From Aporrectodea caliginosa (taxonomy: Eukaryota > Annelida > Clitellata > Crassiclitellata > Lumbricidae): a stretch of 64,000 bases of DNA. The notes below the pieces were generated by a model. The model ran no database searches. It was not told where the DNA came from and saw only the letters and a program-made list of their open reading frames with translations. Of this stretch, positions 32,250-42,903 are shown piece by piece. Each line of letters starts with the position of its first letter. The stretch's first letter is position 1. The position numbers and the translations under genes are program-made. The stretch lies in the NCBI GenBank assembly GCA_020284085.1, contig JACEVL010000084.1, positions 880,391-944,390 of the forward strand. The letters are read 5' to 3'.

Positions 32250-34698
32250 TGTAATTGTAATTGTAATTACGACGATTTATATAGCGTTGTCGGTAGCAAG
32301 CTACTTCTAGAACGCTTAACAAAACTGTCTACTGTCAGCGCAAATGTTAGCGCTCGTGATTAACTAATAAATGCAGTTTTAACTGTTTTTTTAAAAGCGA
32401 TAGACTTTTGGTTTCCTGAATGGGTGCAGGAAGACTGTTCCAAGCACGTGGACCAGCGACCCGAAAGGCTCGATCACCCGCTTTGGTTTTAGTGGCTGGC
32501 ACAAAAACATCAGCGGACTTTGATGATCGCAGCCGCGACCTATTTACATCGTCCGAAAGGGGCCTGATCTTGTCTGCCAGGTAGCCTGGTGCGCAGTTGT
32601 TCGTACATTTATGAACCAGGATGCAGCGTTTGAACTTGATGCGCTCGCCTACTCTCAGCCACTGAAGCTCGTCTTGTATCGCGGTTGAAATGTGGTCGAA
32701 CTTTTTAAGTCGCAATACCAGACGAGCAGCAGCGTTGATGACCGCCTGAAGCCGAATGATTCTGCGCTGTGGCAAGCCGGCAAAGGCGACATTGCAGTAA
32801 TCAATTCGGCTCAGGAATCAGGATTAGACTTTGCACGAGATGGCGAGTCGCATCCTGCGTGAGGGACCGAGACACAGACCTCAGCTGTCTTAGGATGCCG
32901 AAACTGGTCCTCACAAGTCCCGTGATGTGTGTGGTCATTGATAGGTCGCTGTCGAGGATAAGACCGAGATCGCGGACCTCGTTCTTCGGCTCGACAGCAT
33001 CCGCACCAATGACGAAAGGACTGCGATCTAGTCTTTCCACTCTGCGTGAGGACGAACACCATACGAATTCTGATTTGGATGAATTCAACTGCAATCGATT
33101 GCATTTCATCCAGTCAGCAATGTCACTGATGCAGCTCACTGAGACGGACCGCAGATGCTGGACTTCGGTAGAAACAGGACGGCAGAAGCCATAGACCTGT
33201 GAGTCATCCGCGTAGAGATGACCATGCAGACTATGTTTGGATATTATGGATAGGATGTCGGCAGTGTAAAGGAGGAAAAGAATGGGTCCCAGGACTGAAC
33301 CTTGAGGAACGCCACAGGTAAGGATAGTCGCTGTGGAAGAGGAGCCGGCATGGCGGACGCATTGCTGTCTGCCAGTCAGGTAGGACGTCATCCACTCCAG
33401 CGCAGTGGATGACATGCCAAAAGATAGATGCAGTCGCTGGAGCAGAATGTCATGGTCGACCGTGTCGAATGCGGCAGACAGATCCAGGAGTGAAAGAAGA
33501 GAGAAGTTGCCAGAGTCGATTGCAAGAAGAATGTCGGACAGAACATCTGCGAGGACCGTCTCAGTAGAGTGGAAAGCACGGTAGGCAGACTGTCTCTCTG
33601 GAAACAACTTGTTGATGTTGAGATAGTTGACAAGTTGCTTAGATACAACCCTTTCCAGGATTTTGGAAAGAACGGACAGGTTGGAGATTGGCCGATAGCT
33701 CTTCACATCTGCGGTGTCTAAGCCAGGTTTCTTTGGTAGCGGAGTAATGGTTGCGACTTTGAAGATTGTTGGTACTCTGCCAGTTGAGATGGAACAGTTT
33801 ATCAGTTGAGTTATGAACGGAGCAATCGTACCAGCGCATTCCTTCAGCAGCCACGTATACGTAGTGGGTCGGGCGTTGACTGCTTGTTAGGAGTGCACTG
33901 GATGAGACCCAGAACGTCATCAACTGTAACAGGCGAGAATGATGGTAAACGGTTGGAGTTAGTTGAGTAGGTTGGGTCTGCAGCGTCGGCAGTTGACTCT
34001 CTCACATCAGCCACTTTCTTGTCGAAGAAGTGATGGAATTCGTCGGCTGAAATGAGATCGTCCGCTGGCGTGCGTCCCCGACCAAGCACCTTGTCGATAG
34101 TTTGCCACAATTTGCGAGGTGCAGAACGCTGGGTCTTTATTGTCTGTAGCCAGAACTCAGAGCGTCTGGTGTTTAGAGTGCGGCCATACTGCCGAAGCCC
34201 CTCAAGCCATTCTGTACGACGCAAAGATCTGGCAACATCAGTCTTGGCACTGTGGACACGGCGCTCTAGGCGTCGCGCTCGCTTCTTCTGGTCACGACAG
34301 ACGTCATCGAACCAGGGATCGGATGGTCTTTTCCGGATGGTCACCTTACGAAAGGGGACCATCCTATCAAGAATGCTGGCGATGACGTTGTCGTAAACAC
34401 TTGCCAGTTGGTCGGCATCGAGAGATCTGATGAAGTCCATGTCGCATAAGGGCGACATCTGAATAGCCGAGCGGAACTCATCGACTTGAAAAATGAAAAT
34501 GCTTCCAAGACCGACGAGTTTCAGTGACATAGATTGGTGGTGGTCGTCGTAGGTCTGTGGACCATTTGATGAGTCGATGGTCTGACAGACCGGTGTCAAT
34601 CACGTCAATAGTTGGAGCTGGGAGGTCACTCCTGGTTATGACCGCATCCAGAATGCCTCCCAGGTCATGCGTTGGTTGATTGACGTGGTTAGTGAAGT
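32250..34698 (-). mobile_element. CR1/L2-like LINE, 5'-truncated, with 21-bp target-site duplication
   Basis: Minus-strand order: the end of an AP-endonuclease (GGILDAVITRS, DTGLSDHRLI; to 34698), a linker ORF (34599-33844), reverse transcriptase (33706-32801, open further upstream) and a C-terminal ORF (32775-32347: VINAAARLVLRLKKF, APGYLADKIRPL, FRVAGPRAWNSLPAP). RT motifs are visible: DLSAAFDTVDHD, GVPQGSVLGP and catalytic YADD. The 3' end has a gtaatt repeat tail at 32250-32270. The same 21 bp (tatagagacctttaaaaata + t) flank it at 32229-32249 and 34699-34719. Single-base frameshifts near 33850 and 32790 make it inactive. Frames on the plus strand are shadows. Confidence 0.9.
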
Positions 34699-34719
34699 TA
34701 TAGAGACCTTTAAAAATAT

Positions 34720-35320
34720 GCAAATCACCAATGCAGCGCGCACAAGTCTTCCAATTTTAATTAAGTTATGGCATTATGGGTTTATGAGCAAGTGGAGTAG
34801 GTATAGATTTCATGAAAACGGAATTGCTCACTGAGGTAGATATTATAGAAAAGTTCTTGAAGAAAGAATGATTTCTAATTTTTGGCGTTTTCCGAGAGTC
34901 GATCAGGAGAGATTTTATTAAAGCCATTGTTGTTAGAAAAAGATACGGTTTTCTTTCATCTCATCACGCACAACAAAATTTCAAGGTCTATTATAAACAC
35001 AACAGGACGAGCAATGTCTCAGTGTAAAAAATGTTCTCTTCGGATTTATTTTACATCACTTTTAGGTGTTGGATTGATGGTAGATTGTCTATTACGCAAT
35101 GAATAATAGTCTGCTGATAAGACCTTGGAAGTATGGACCCTCCCTTCATTCTACCACACATGCAACTTCCGATGTTTAGAAAGCAGTAGGCCTATTGTCG
35201 TCGTGTCTCATTCGCAACATCGATACCAGGATAATCCTATGAACGTAGATTGGACGCCTATTAAGAGACTTCGATTGGAAATGCATTGAAGGGGAGAACA
35301 ATGCAGGCGACGAGACACGG
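34720..35320. other. Intergenic, nothing distinct
   Basis: AT-rich; no gene or clear repeat. Confidence 0.35.
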
Positions 35321-35326
35321 CATCGG

Positions 35327-35605
35327 TCGGTCGGTCGGTCGGTCGGTCCGTCGGTCCGTCGGTCGGTCGGTCGGTCGGTCGGTTGGTCGGTCGGTCGGTC
35401 GGTCCGTCGGTCGGTCGGTCGGTCGGTCGGTCCGTCGGTCCGTCGGTCGGTCGGTCGGTCGGTCGGTCCGTCGGTCGGTCGGTCGGTCGGTCGGTCGGTC
35501 GGTCGGTCCGTCGGTCGGTCGGTCGGTCCGTCGGTCCGTCGGTCCGTCGGTCCGTCGGTCGGTCGGTCGGTCGTGCAGGCGGTCGGTCGGTCGGTCGGTC
35601 GGTTA
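35327..35605. repeat. (CGGT)n satellite with CCGT variants
   Basis: About 70 tandem tetramers ggtc/cggt, with gtcc variants at irregular positions. Gives long GRSVGRSV and PTDRPTDR frames on the two strands, which are not genes. Confidence 0.95.
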
Positions 35606-36004
35606 GTGGGAACCGAGAGTATTGTCTTGCCTGTCTGCTAAGGTAGTAAAAAAAGGAACGGTCTGCAGTGTCTGCTGATCGGATCGTGTATAGGCCACGT
35701 GGTCTGTGATTGAAGGGACAACCGAAGAGACTGCATGCATGGTCGTGATGCAGAAGGACTCCAGCTGAGCAACGTCGACCAAGCATCCGGTTACTTAGCA
35801 ACAAGTGGCGCTCGATAATTCAATATGGAAGATCTTAACATCACTTACTGCACAGTCCACACCGCAGACACACACATACACACGCACACACGCACATGCA
35901 CACATGCCATCCAAACTACCGCCACCATGCATGTGCATGTGCATTGTGCAACCTTGAATCGGCAGACAACTATTTAAGCTTATACATTAGCACAGGGGAA
36001 GGGG

Positions 36005-36270
36005 GATAGTATAAAGAATAACACTCTTGCCTGAAGTGCTCACGGACCCGGTTCGATTCCCGTAAGGCCCCTGGGTTTAGCTCATGCATTCATTCCCTAG
36101 GTGGCATCAAAAGTACAATGAACTTGCGCCCTGCATGTCTGCAACTTTGTTGATTTATGTCTCCTGTTATTTGTGTTCTTGTGAATTGTTTAATCGTCAT
36201 ATCATGTGCATGTACAACGCAGTGCATGTGTCAGGCGCTTCATTAAAGAATAAATATTATATTATTATTA
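36005..36270 (+). mobile_element. tRNA-derived SINE
   Basis: A tRNA-like head (from 36001) with box B ggttcgattcc (36050-36060) and a weak box A. It is followed by an unrelated body and a LINE-like end 'aggcgcttcattaaagaata' running into an ATT repeat. Stem pairing is too poor for a functional tRNA. Confidence 0.5.
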
Positions 36271-37680
36271 TTATATAGATTCGTAGGTATTGATTATATA
36301 TATATATATGTGTGTATATATATATATTCGGAGGCCTATATCTGACTTCATAGCCTATGGAATATAGGCCCGCATATATACCACTATGCAGACAAAGCCT
36401 ACGTATCATCGGTGAGACGGATATTGTTGCAATGGCATTTGGCAATTTCTATACCGTTTGTGTATACTGTATACGGTTGAGTTCCCACTTGTTACTGAAA
36501 CGCAGCAGCTATAGAACCACACAAACACTGACACAAAGCAGAATTTGTCAAACGTATACTCTCTCAGGGCGATGTAATGCTATGTTAGTCTGGCTACCGT
36601 AGCTGTTCCTGTAGGGCCTACTGTTAGGGCTTTTCTCCTGTCTATAAAGGAACTGACACTTGATCCACGAATTCTGCGATTGTAGTTCTACCTTATATAA
36701 TTATACAAACATCTGGTACCGGTATTCATTAAAAAGTCGCATAATACTGAAAATAATTATGGATTCTGAACACTGCCTCTTCATATAGGAATTTGCACGC
36801 GAATAAATCCCAACCAGACTGGAAATAAATCGATCAACTACAGGCCTGCTATTGTCCTGATCGCTTGTTTAGTGTTGTATAGACGTGTGTCAGCATTTAG
36901 GTAGGCCTATGTATTTTTGCGTGCGCGTCGATGCAGTGTGATATACGCTTAGTGTTCGACGAAAACATGTAAAGCAGGATAACACCTCAGTTGTAAAGCA
37001 GGATAACACCTCAGTTCAAATGACTGTGCAACGACTGAATACGAAACAAGGGATAGTTTTCTGTTGACTTTGTTCATTTGAGCTGTTGATGATTAGCCCT
37101 GCTGCAGCAACCAATGGAAGCTCAAGAGTTGACCCTTAAAGATGGGTCGCTGTTTGGGAGGTTGATCGCCTTCTGGTGAGTATACAGCGAATGCATGACT
37201 GTCGCAGAAAAACGTTTGGTAGGGTTATCCATATAATGTAAAATGGCACGAATAGTAAAGTACATATCGACAATGAGCTACAATACGAAACAGCAAGAAT
37301 AGCCCTATTATAATAATAACTTAAACCGAAATCTATTACATAGAAGGTCATAAGTCGGAAAGTCGGAAAGAAAACCAAAGTGGGAAGCAAAGAAGGAAGG
37401 AAAACTAAGGAGCATAATAGAAGAAACAACGGAAAAATGGAAGTGTCGAGAAGGGTAAGTTGAAAGAAAGGAGAAGAAACCAAGAACAGCAGAGATGTTG
37501 AATTGTTGATGTGATAAACCCAGTTAATGCGTTTAGATTTCTCAAGCAAGGCTAACTTAAAATCCTTTCTACGTGCAGCACGTACTTTTAACCGACTAAG
37601 CTTACAAGCCTTACATTGCTTACTACTGGGGCAAAAAAATTTGCGATATTGGCCAATAGGCCTATTTCTGAAAAGACTTT
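36271..37680. other. Intergenic; short tandem duplication
   Basis: Contains TA-rich tracts near 36295-36330 and a direct duplication of a 24-bp segment (gtaaagcaggataacacctc...) at about 36969-37016. No supported gene. Confidence 0.4.
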
Positions 37681-37682
37681 AA

Positions 37683-37800
37683 ACTCATTCATTCATTCAT
37701 TACTTGAATTTGTATAGCGCCTCTTCAAGGGAACTACTCAGAGGCGCTCCCAACCCAAGCGCGGCCAAATAGGATCGTTTTAAGTTGAGAGAGGAAACTA
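37683..37800 (-). mobile_element. CR1/L2-like LINE 3' end (minus)
   Basis: (ATTC)n then 'gtatagcgcctcttcaaggg', 'actcagaggcgctccca', 'cgcggccaaataggatcg'. It is the near-complement of the copy at 7855-7947, so the two belong to one subfamily. Confidence 0.7.
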
Positions 37801-38001
37801 TACTATATATAAGTGATTTGAAACGTTAGGCGACATTTAAAACAGTGATACCCCATTGTCTATGTGGGGGTTTCACACCCGGACTACGCTTTACCATTCC
37901 ACATGTAGGGCCAATACCATAAAAGTTATTTAATGCTCTTCGACTGTTTAAGCTGTTGTATTTTTCTGTTTCCGTCTCGAATTCTTAAAACGAAATTCAA
38001 G

Positions 38002-38202
38002 ATGGTCTGCAGAGTATTGGTGATAGGCCTATCATGGCTTCATTCAGTTTTAACACAAACTCTACTCTTCGAAGCAACTGCATCTTTCCTCCAATCAACA
38101 ACATCCTCGAACACAGGCGAAGAAAACTGCAATACGAGCGTCACGTCGACAAGGTCAGATGAAATTTCATACGATGTTAGTCTACTTAACCACATAAGAT
38201 AA
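38002..38202 (+). CDS. Possible small secreted peptide ORF
   Basis: ATG to TAA gives 66 residues: MVCRVLVIGLSWLHSVLTQT resembles a signal peptide, then a Ser/Thr/Asn-rich tail (SFLQSTTSSNTGEENCNTSV). No homology recognised, no obvious splice sites, and chance is a fair explanation. Confidence 0.2.
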   Translation: MVCRVLVIGLSWLHSVLTQTLLFEATASFLQSTTSSNTGEENCNTSVTSTRSDEISYDVSLLNHIR

Positions 38203-38857
38203 TGTATTCCGAGTTGATTCTAATCTAATGCAATCAAGTATTATCTTATCTAGTCTAATGTAAATTGTGTTGTCTTGTTACATGTGTCGTTTTTTTCATA
38301 TTGTTCTCATCCTACAACACAGTACTACTTAAATTTGATGTTGTGTCCATTAAAGAGTTCAGAGTGCACATACGAACCCAGGTAACTGGTAACAACAAGA
38401 ACCTAAAACAATCAGGAGGTAGGTTTTCAGTTGAGAGCGAAAGGCAGTCTTGATAAAAGAGTGCGAACGCGAGGAGGAAAAGAGTTCCAGATGAAAGAAC
38501 CAACATTGCGAATGAACTTAGGCTAAAGAAAAAACCAGAACCAAACAGAACATTCTTTCTTGTAACAGAAGAACAATTTCATCTAATTCACTGCACATAA
38601 TCTACTCCAACGTATTCAAATATAAATCGATGACGTCACACGCACATAAATGCATACACATAATATATTCTTACATGCATACATGCATATAAGCATACAT
38701 ACATACATATATAAACATACATGTTTGAATTCATACAACATGCGTGCATACATAGGCCTACATGTATGCGGTACGCAGTTACGCACATAGATAGAAAAAT
38801 AATTGACGTGTTCCACTTGTGAGTGTACGTACCCACCCGTTGGTAAAGGGAGATATA

Positions 38858-39459
38858 CACGGTGGTTCAATAAAAAGTAAGCCAAACTTTATAAACAAAT
38901 ATTAAAACTTGAAGTATATTTTATTAACAATTTTTTCAAAATAAAAATATGCATATATTTACTTTCTTATTTTAATGACTTCCGGTTTATATTTCCTACT
39001 CAAAAAGCAGACGATAATACGACAGGAAACATAAACAAGGAACTAGCACTTTCCGAAAAAATGCCTTTTAGTGAAGAAGATTTACACATGATAAAAAGTT
39101 TGAGGGAATCCAAGAATTACAGCAGCCGTTAATTTCTATGAGAAATTTCCAGAAAAGCATTGGACCAGAAGCGGATTAGATAAATTCCTTGGAAAAATTA
39201 GTGTAACAGGGTCAGTCGACCGCGTCATTGGTAGTGGCAGACGAAGGTCATCGCGCACTGAAGAAAACGTTGCCCTTGTCGGAGATCTTATTCAGAGTCA
39301 ATAGGAACCTCCGAATACTCATAGAACAGCATCTTCTTTAATTAAATAATCAAACCACACTACTGAGAGTTTCTTCACAAAAATATTAAATACTGTTTTC
39401 ATGTTAGAAGTACTTATATGAAATACAAAGTTTGGCTTACTTTTCATTGAACCACCGTG
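38858..39459 (+). mobile_element. Tc1/mariner-type element, decayed
   Basis: 33-bp inverted ends beginning cacggtggttcaat (one mismatch) sit between TA dinucleotides (38856-38857, 39460-39461). The start of a transposase is readable on the plus strand (MPFSEEDLHMIKSLRESKNY, then with frameshifts VNFYEKFPEKHWTRSGLD, GSGRRRSSRTEENVALVGDL). This resembles the helix-turn-helix region of ITm transposases. The catalytic part is deleted. Confidence 0.85.
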
Positions 39460-39764
39460 TATATATACTTCAGTGGACAATGAAATACGTAAACAGACGT
39501 CAGTTTGAACGAGATCAAGAGATGTCCTTGATCATTGTTTATGCCTTTGTCAGTCCAATTGAAAACCCGAGGCATAAACATTAAACAATAATCCAAAGTG
39601 CCGTGCCCTAGCCAGGCGAAAATTCAGACCATGGTGGGACAAAAGATATTAACTGTACGATGGCTTTGGTTCCGGTTTGCAATAGTTTTTCGCAGTTGGT
39701 ACAAATACGTGGGTAGGCCTATCCTATCAAAACCGCACGCCCACAACCTAGCACTTCAACCGTC

Positions 39765-39987
39765 AACCATCCCTGCAATCAAGCGCCCCTTCAAGATTTC
39801 TACTCAGAGGCGCTCCCGACTACAGCGCGGACACTGAATCGGAGTTTCACGCCGAAGCGCATGAGCAATTGCGAGTGAAGGACTTGCCCAGGTTTGGACC
39901 AGAAGCGGATTAGCGGACTACGCGGCGACAAGAGGTGGATTCGAACCCGCAAGGCACCGAACATACCCCTACACCACCGCGCCCCAC
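39765..39987 (-). mobile_element. tRNA-derived SINE with LINE-like tail
   Basis: On the minus strand: GGGGCGCGGTGGTGTAGGGG (box A region, ends about 39984), box B gggttcgaatcc (39938-39949), a body, then 'gggagcgcctctgagtagaa' and 'cttgaaggggcgct' (39781-39818), the LINE 3' terminus. A tRNA head fused to a LINE tail is a SINE that can borrow LINE machinery. Confidence 0.7.
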
Positions 39988-40074
39988 ATACATACCTGTA
40001 GTAGCCTTGAACTATTATTTCAAAGGAATTGTCTTTACCTACGAGAATGTTTTACGATAAAAAAAATTCACTAG

Positions 40075-40180
40075 AAGCGCGGTTTTGATCGGCGACATAA
40101 TGAATAGCACGCGGTAATTAGCCGCGCGGTTTTGTATGCGCGGTATTTAACGGCGCGGTTGTGGGCGCGCAGTTTTGATT
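40075..40180. repeat. Cluster of GCGCGGTTTTG motifs
   Basis: Five imperfect copies of gcgcggttttg spaced 14-45 bp apart in otherwise AT-rich DNA. Possible transposon end, without a matched partner in view. Confidence 0.4.
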
Positions 40181-40404
40181 GTCTACCAAATACATGGCGA
40201 GTGAAACTGCTTCTAGGACATAAACAATGCATGCGACGGACAATGCGTTTGGAGGATTTTATGAGATCCCTTCAGACTGCGTTTGAAAGAGTTGAGAAGC
40301 AATCGATGCACGAAACACATTCAGGGATTCACTGTGGAACATTTGTAAGAACAATAGACTGCGATCAATGGACAGAAATGTGTTCGTCATTTATTCTTTT
40401 TCAG

Positions 40405-40539
40405 TTCCTCAGTCAGTCAGTCAGTCAGTCAGTCAGTCAGTCAGTCAGTCAGTCAGTCAGTCAGTCAGTCAGTCAGTCAGTCAGTCAGTCAGTCAGTCAG
40501 TCAGTCAGTCAGTCAGTCAGTCAGTCAGTCAGTCAGTCA
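40405..40539. repeat. (CAGT)n microsatellite
   Basis: About 33 perfect CAGT tetramers. SQSVSQ frames across it are artefacts. Confidence 0.95.
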
Positions 40540-40798
40540 TCCCAAATTGACTGTGGGCTCCATAGTTTCGTCCATTGCAACAATGCAGAGGGATGCAAAG
40601 CCACCCTATCACCCAGTGGTATCTCATTGTGAACTGCAAACCAGTTAGATGTTCCCGTATACCCATTTAAGATGTTTCCCCTACACAGTTCAGGGTGTCC
40701 GGGCCCAGCTACGAATTAAGAACCAGAGTGCCTCCTTGATCATTCAAATCCACATAAGCGACTATCCAAAGTGGTTGTTGGTATGGACCTACATGGGA

Positions 40799-41218
40799 TC
40801 AATCCACTTTGCCCCGCCCTATGTGCTTCACGAGCAGATCTTTTACACGCCATGAAACAATACACAGGGAAATCTTCCGATGGGCAGACAGAAGGATGAC
40901 TCCACGAAGCTTATGATCTTTAACGAGCCCAGCGTCGTTGGCCTGTATATCGTAGACAAAAGAACATTGAAGAGGTTTCCCTCGAGTAGGATCATCGACA
41001 AACTGACGAAGGCTGTAGGTGAAGAAGACATCGCCGGCTAAGCCATCGTTGATATGACCAGCAGGCTCAGAGCAATTCAGATCACCGCAGAGCAGAATTC
41101 TTTCGCCAGTCTCAAGGTACAAAGAGAGGACCGTCGATGTTGCGACAATGATGGATGATAGCGATCTTCTAACTCGTACCGGTTGAACTTTATAAAACAT
41201 TGATTGAACTTTGGCCAA
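40799..41218 (-). mobile_element. LINE AP-endonuclease fragment
   Basis: Open on the minus strand for 140 codons: GERILLCGDLNCSEPAGHIN, LRQFVDDPTRGKPLQCSFVY, NDAGLVKDHKLRGVILL. These match the C-terminal half of a LINE APE domain (GDxN, then the D-H block; here KDHKL instead of SDHRL). No RT follows. Confidence 0.7.
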
Positions 41219-41229
41219 TCACAATGCTT

Positions 41230-42760
41230 AATTTCAGTCCTTATATTTCAGACTTAGGCTACCACTAATCAACCAGGTCGTCTGATCGTTTTTCTCTGGT
41301 CATACCTAAAGCTAGAATCATCCTCGTGGATGACCTTTTTGTTTGCGGGATCTAGGTTTTTTAATTCTCTCCCTGTATCTGTCCGTTCTGTTCAATCTCT
41401 CTCCCTGTATCTGTCCGTTCTGTTCAATCTCTCTCCCTGTATCTGTCCGTTCTGTTCAATCTCTCTCCCTGTATCTGTCCGTTCTGTTCAATCTCTCTCC
41501 CTGTATCTGTCCGTTCTGTTCAATCTCTCTCCCTGTATCTGTCCGTTCTGTTCAATCTCTCTCCTCTGTATCTGTCCGTTTTTTCAATCTCTCTCCCTGT
41601 ATCTGTCCGTTTTTTCAATCTCTCTCCCTGTATCTGTCCGTTCTGTTCAATCTCTCTCCCTGTATCTGTCCGTTTTTTCAATCTCTCTCCCTGTATCTGT
41701 CCGTTCTGTTCAATCTCTCTCCCTGTATCTGTCCGTTTTTTCAATCTCTCTCCCTGTATCTGTCCGTTTTTTCAATCTCTCTCCCTGTATCTGTCCGTTC
41801 TGTTCAATCTCTCTCCCTGTATCTGAAATTTTTTTCATATCTCTCTCCCTGTATCTGTCCGTTCTGTTCAATCTCTCTCCCTGTATCTGTCCGTTCTGTT
41901 CAATCTCTCTCCCTGTATCTGTCCGTTCTGTTCAATCTCTCTCCCTGCATCTGTTCATTCTGTTCAATCTCTCTCCCTGTATCTGTCCGTTCTGTCTCTC
42001 CCTGTATCTGTCCGTTTTTTCAATCTCTCTCCCTGTATCTGTCCGTTCTGTTCAATCTCTCTCCCTGTATCTGTCCGTTTTTTCAATCTCTCTCCCTGTA
42101 TCTGTCCGTTTTTTCAATCTCTCTCCCTGTATCTGTCCGTTCTGTTCAATCTCTCTCCCTGTATCTGTCCGTTTTTTCAATCTCTCTCCCTGTATCTGTC
42201 CGTTTTTTCAATCTCTCTCCCTGTATCTGTCCGTTCTGTTCAATCTCTCTCCCTGTATCTGTCCGTTTTTTCAATCTCTCTCCCTGTATCTGTCCGTTCT
42301 GTTCAATCTCTCTCCCTGTATCTGTCCGTTTTCAATCTCTCTCCCTGTATCTGTCCGTTTTTTCAATCTCTCTCCCTGTATCTGTCCGTTCTGTTCAATC
42401 TCTCTCCCTGTATCTGTCCGTTTTTTCAATCTCTCTCCCTGTATCTGTCCGTTCTGTTCAATCTCTCTCCCTGTATCTGTCCGTTTTTTCAATCTCTCTC
42501 CCTGTATCTGTCCGTTTTTTTCAATCTCTCTCTCCCTGTATCTGTCCGTTCTGCTCTGTCGATTATATTATTTCGTTCTCAACTTAAGACTTGCATATTT
42601 GAAATTGCTTATCCAACATAGACTGCCACTGTCCAAGAGGACTGATCTTCTGGATATTGATCTAATTTACAGATTGGTTTCGATGAGCCATCGGTTGATG
42701 TCTTGTGCATTAGACACCGGCGCAATAGAAGTTACTAATTACAATTACAATTATTACTTA
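41230..42760 (+). mobile_element. LINE C-terminal remnant interrupted by its own expanded repeat
   Basis: Before the array the sequence reads SSDRFSLVIPKARIILVDDL and then, one frame over, GSRFFNSLPVSVRS. After the array it reads SVRSALSIILF-like then QLKTCIF. Near 42780 'LSSKLKTYLF' recurs, and an (ATTACA)n-type tail lies at 42735-42752. The LINE motif F.NSLPVSVRS matches the array unit. Confidence 0.55.
41361..42560. repeat. 1.2-kb array of 31/32-bp units
   Basis: About 38 copies of 'caatctctctccctgtatctgtccgt' split in two by spacer type: ctgtt (32 bp) or ttttt (31 bp). The two types alternate in runs. The long open frames (up to 525 codons) arise because the unit lacks stops. Confidence 0.95.
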
Positions 42761-42903
42761 AACTGTTTAAGCTCTAAACTGAAAACTTACCTCTTCCTTC
42801 CGTTTTTAATATTTGCTCGGTTTCAATGTGCACTTTGGAACTTTGGAAGACGGACATTATCAACTCGCAGCTGTATTGTCTTGTATTTGTTTGTTTACTT
42901 TAG

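Noticed and set aside
32769..34396. Plus-strand frames of 88-141 codons
   Set aside because: Antisense shadows of the LINE.
35208..35804. PTDRPTDR / GRSVGRSV proteins
   Set aside because: Tetramer satellite read on both strands.
36001..36070. Functional tRNA gene
   Set aside because: Box B is present, but acceptor and arm pairing are poor and a SINE body follows.
39931..39987. Functional tRNA gene on the minus strand
   Set aside because: tRNA-like head only; continues into a LINE-like tail, so SINE.
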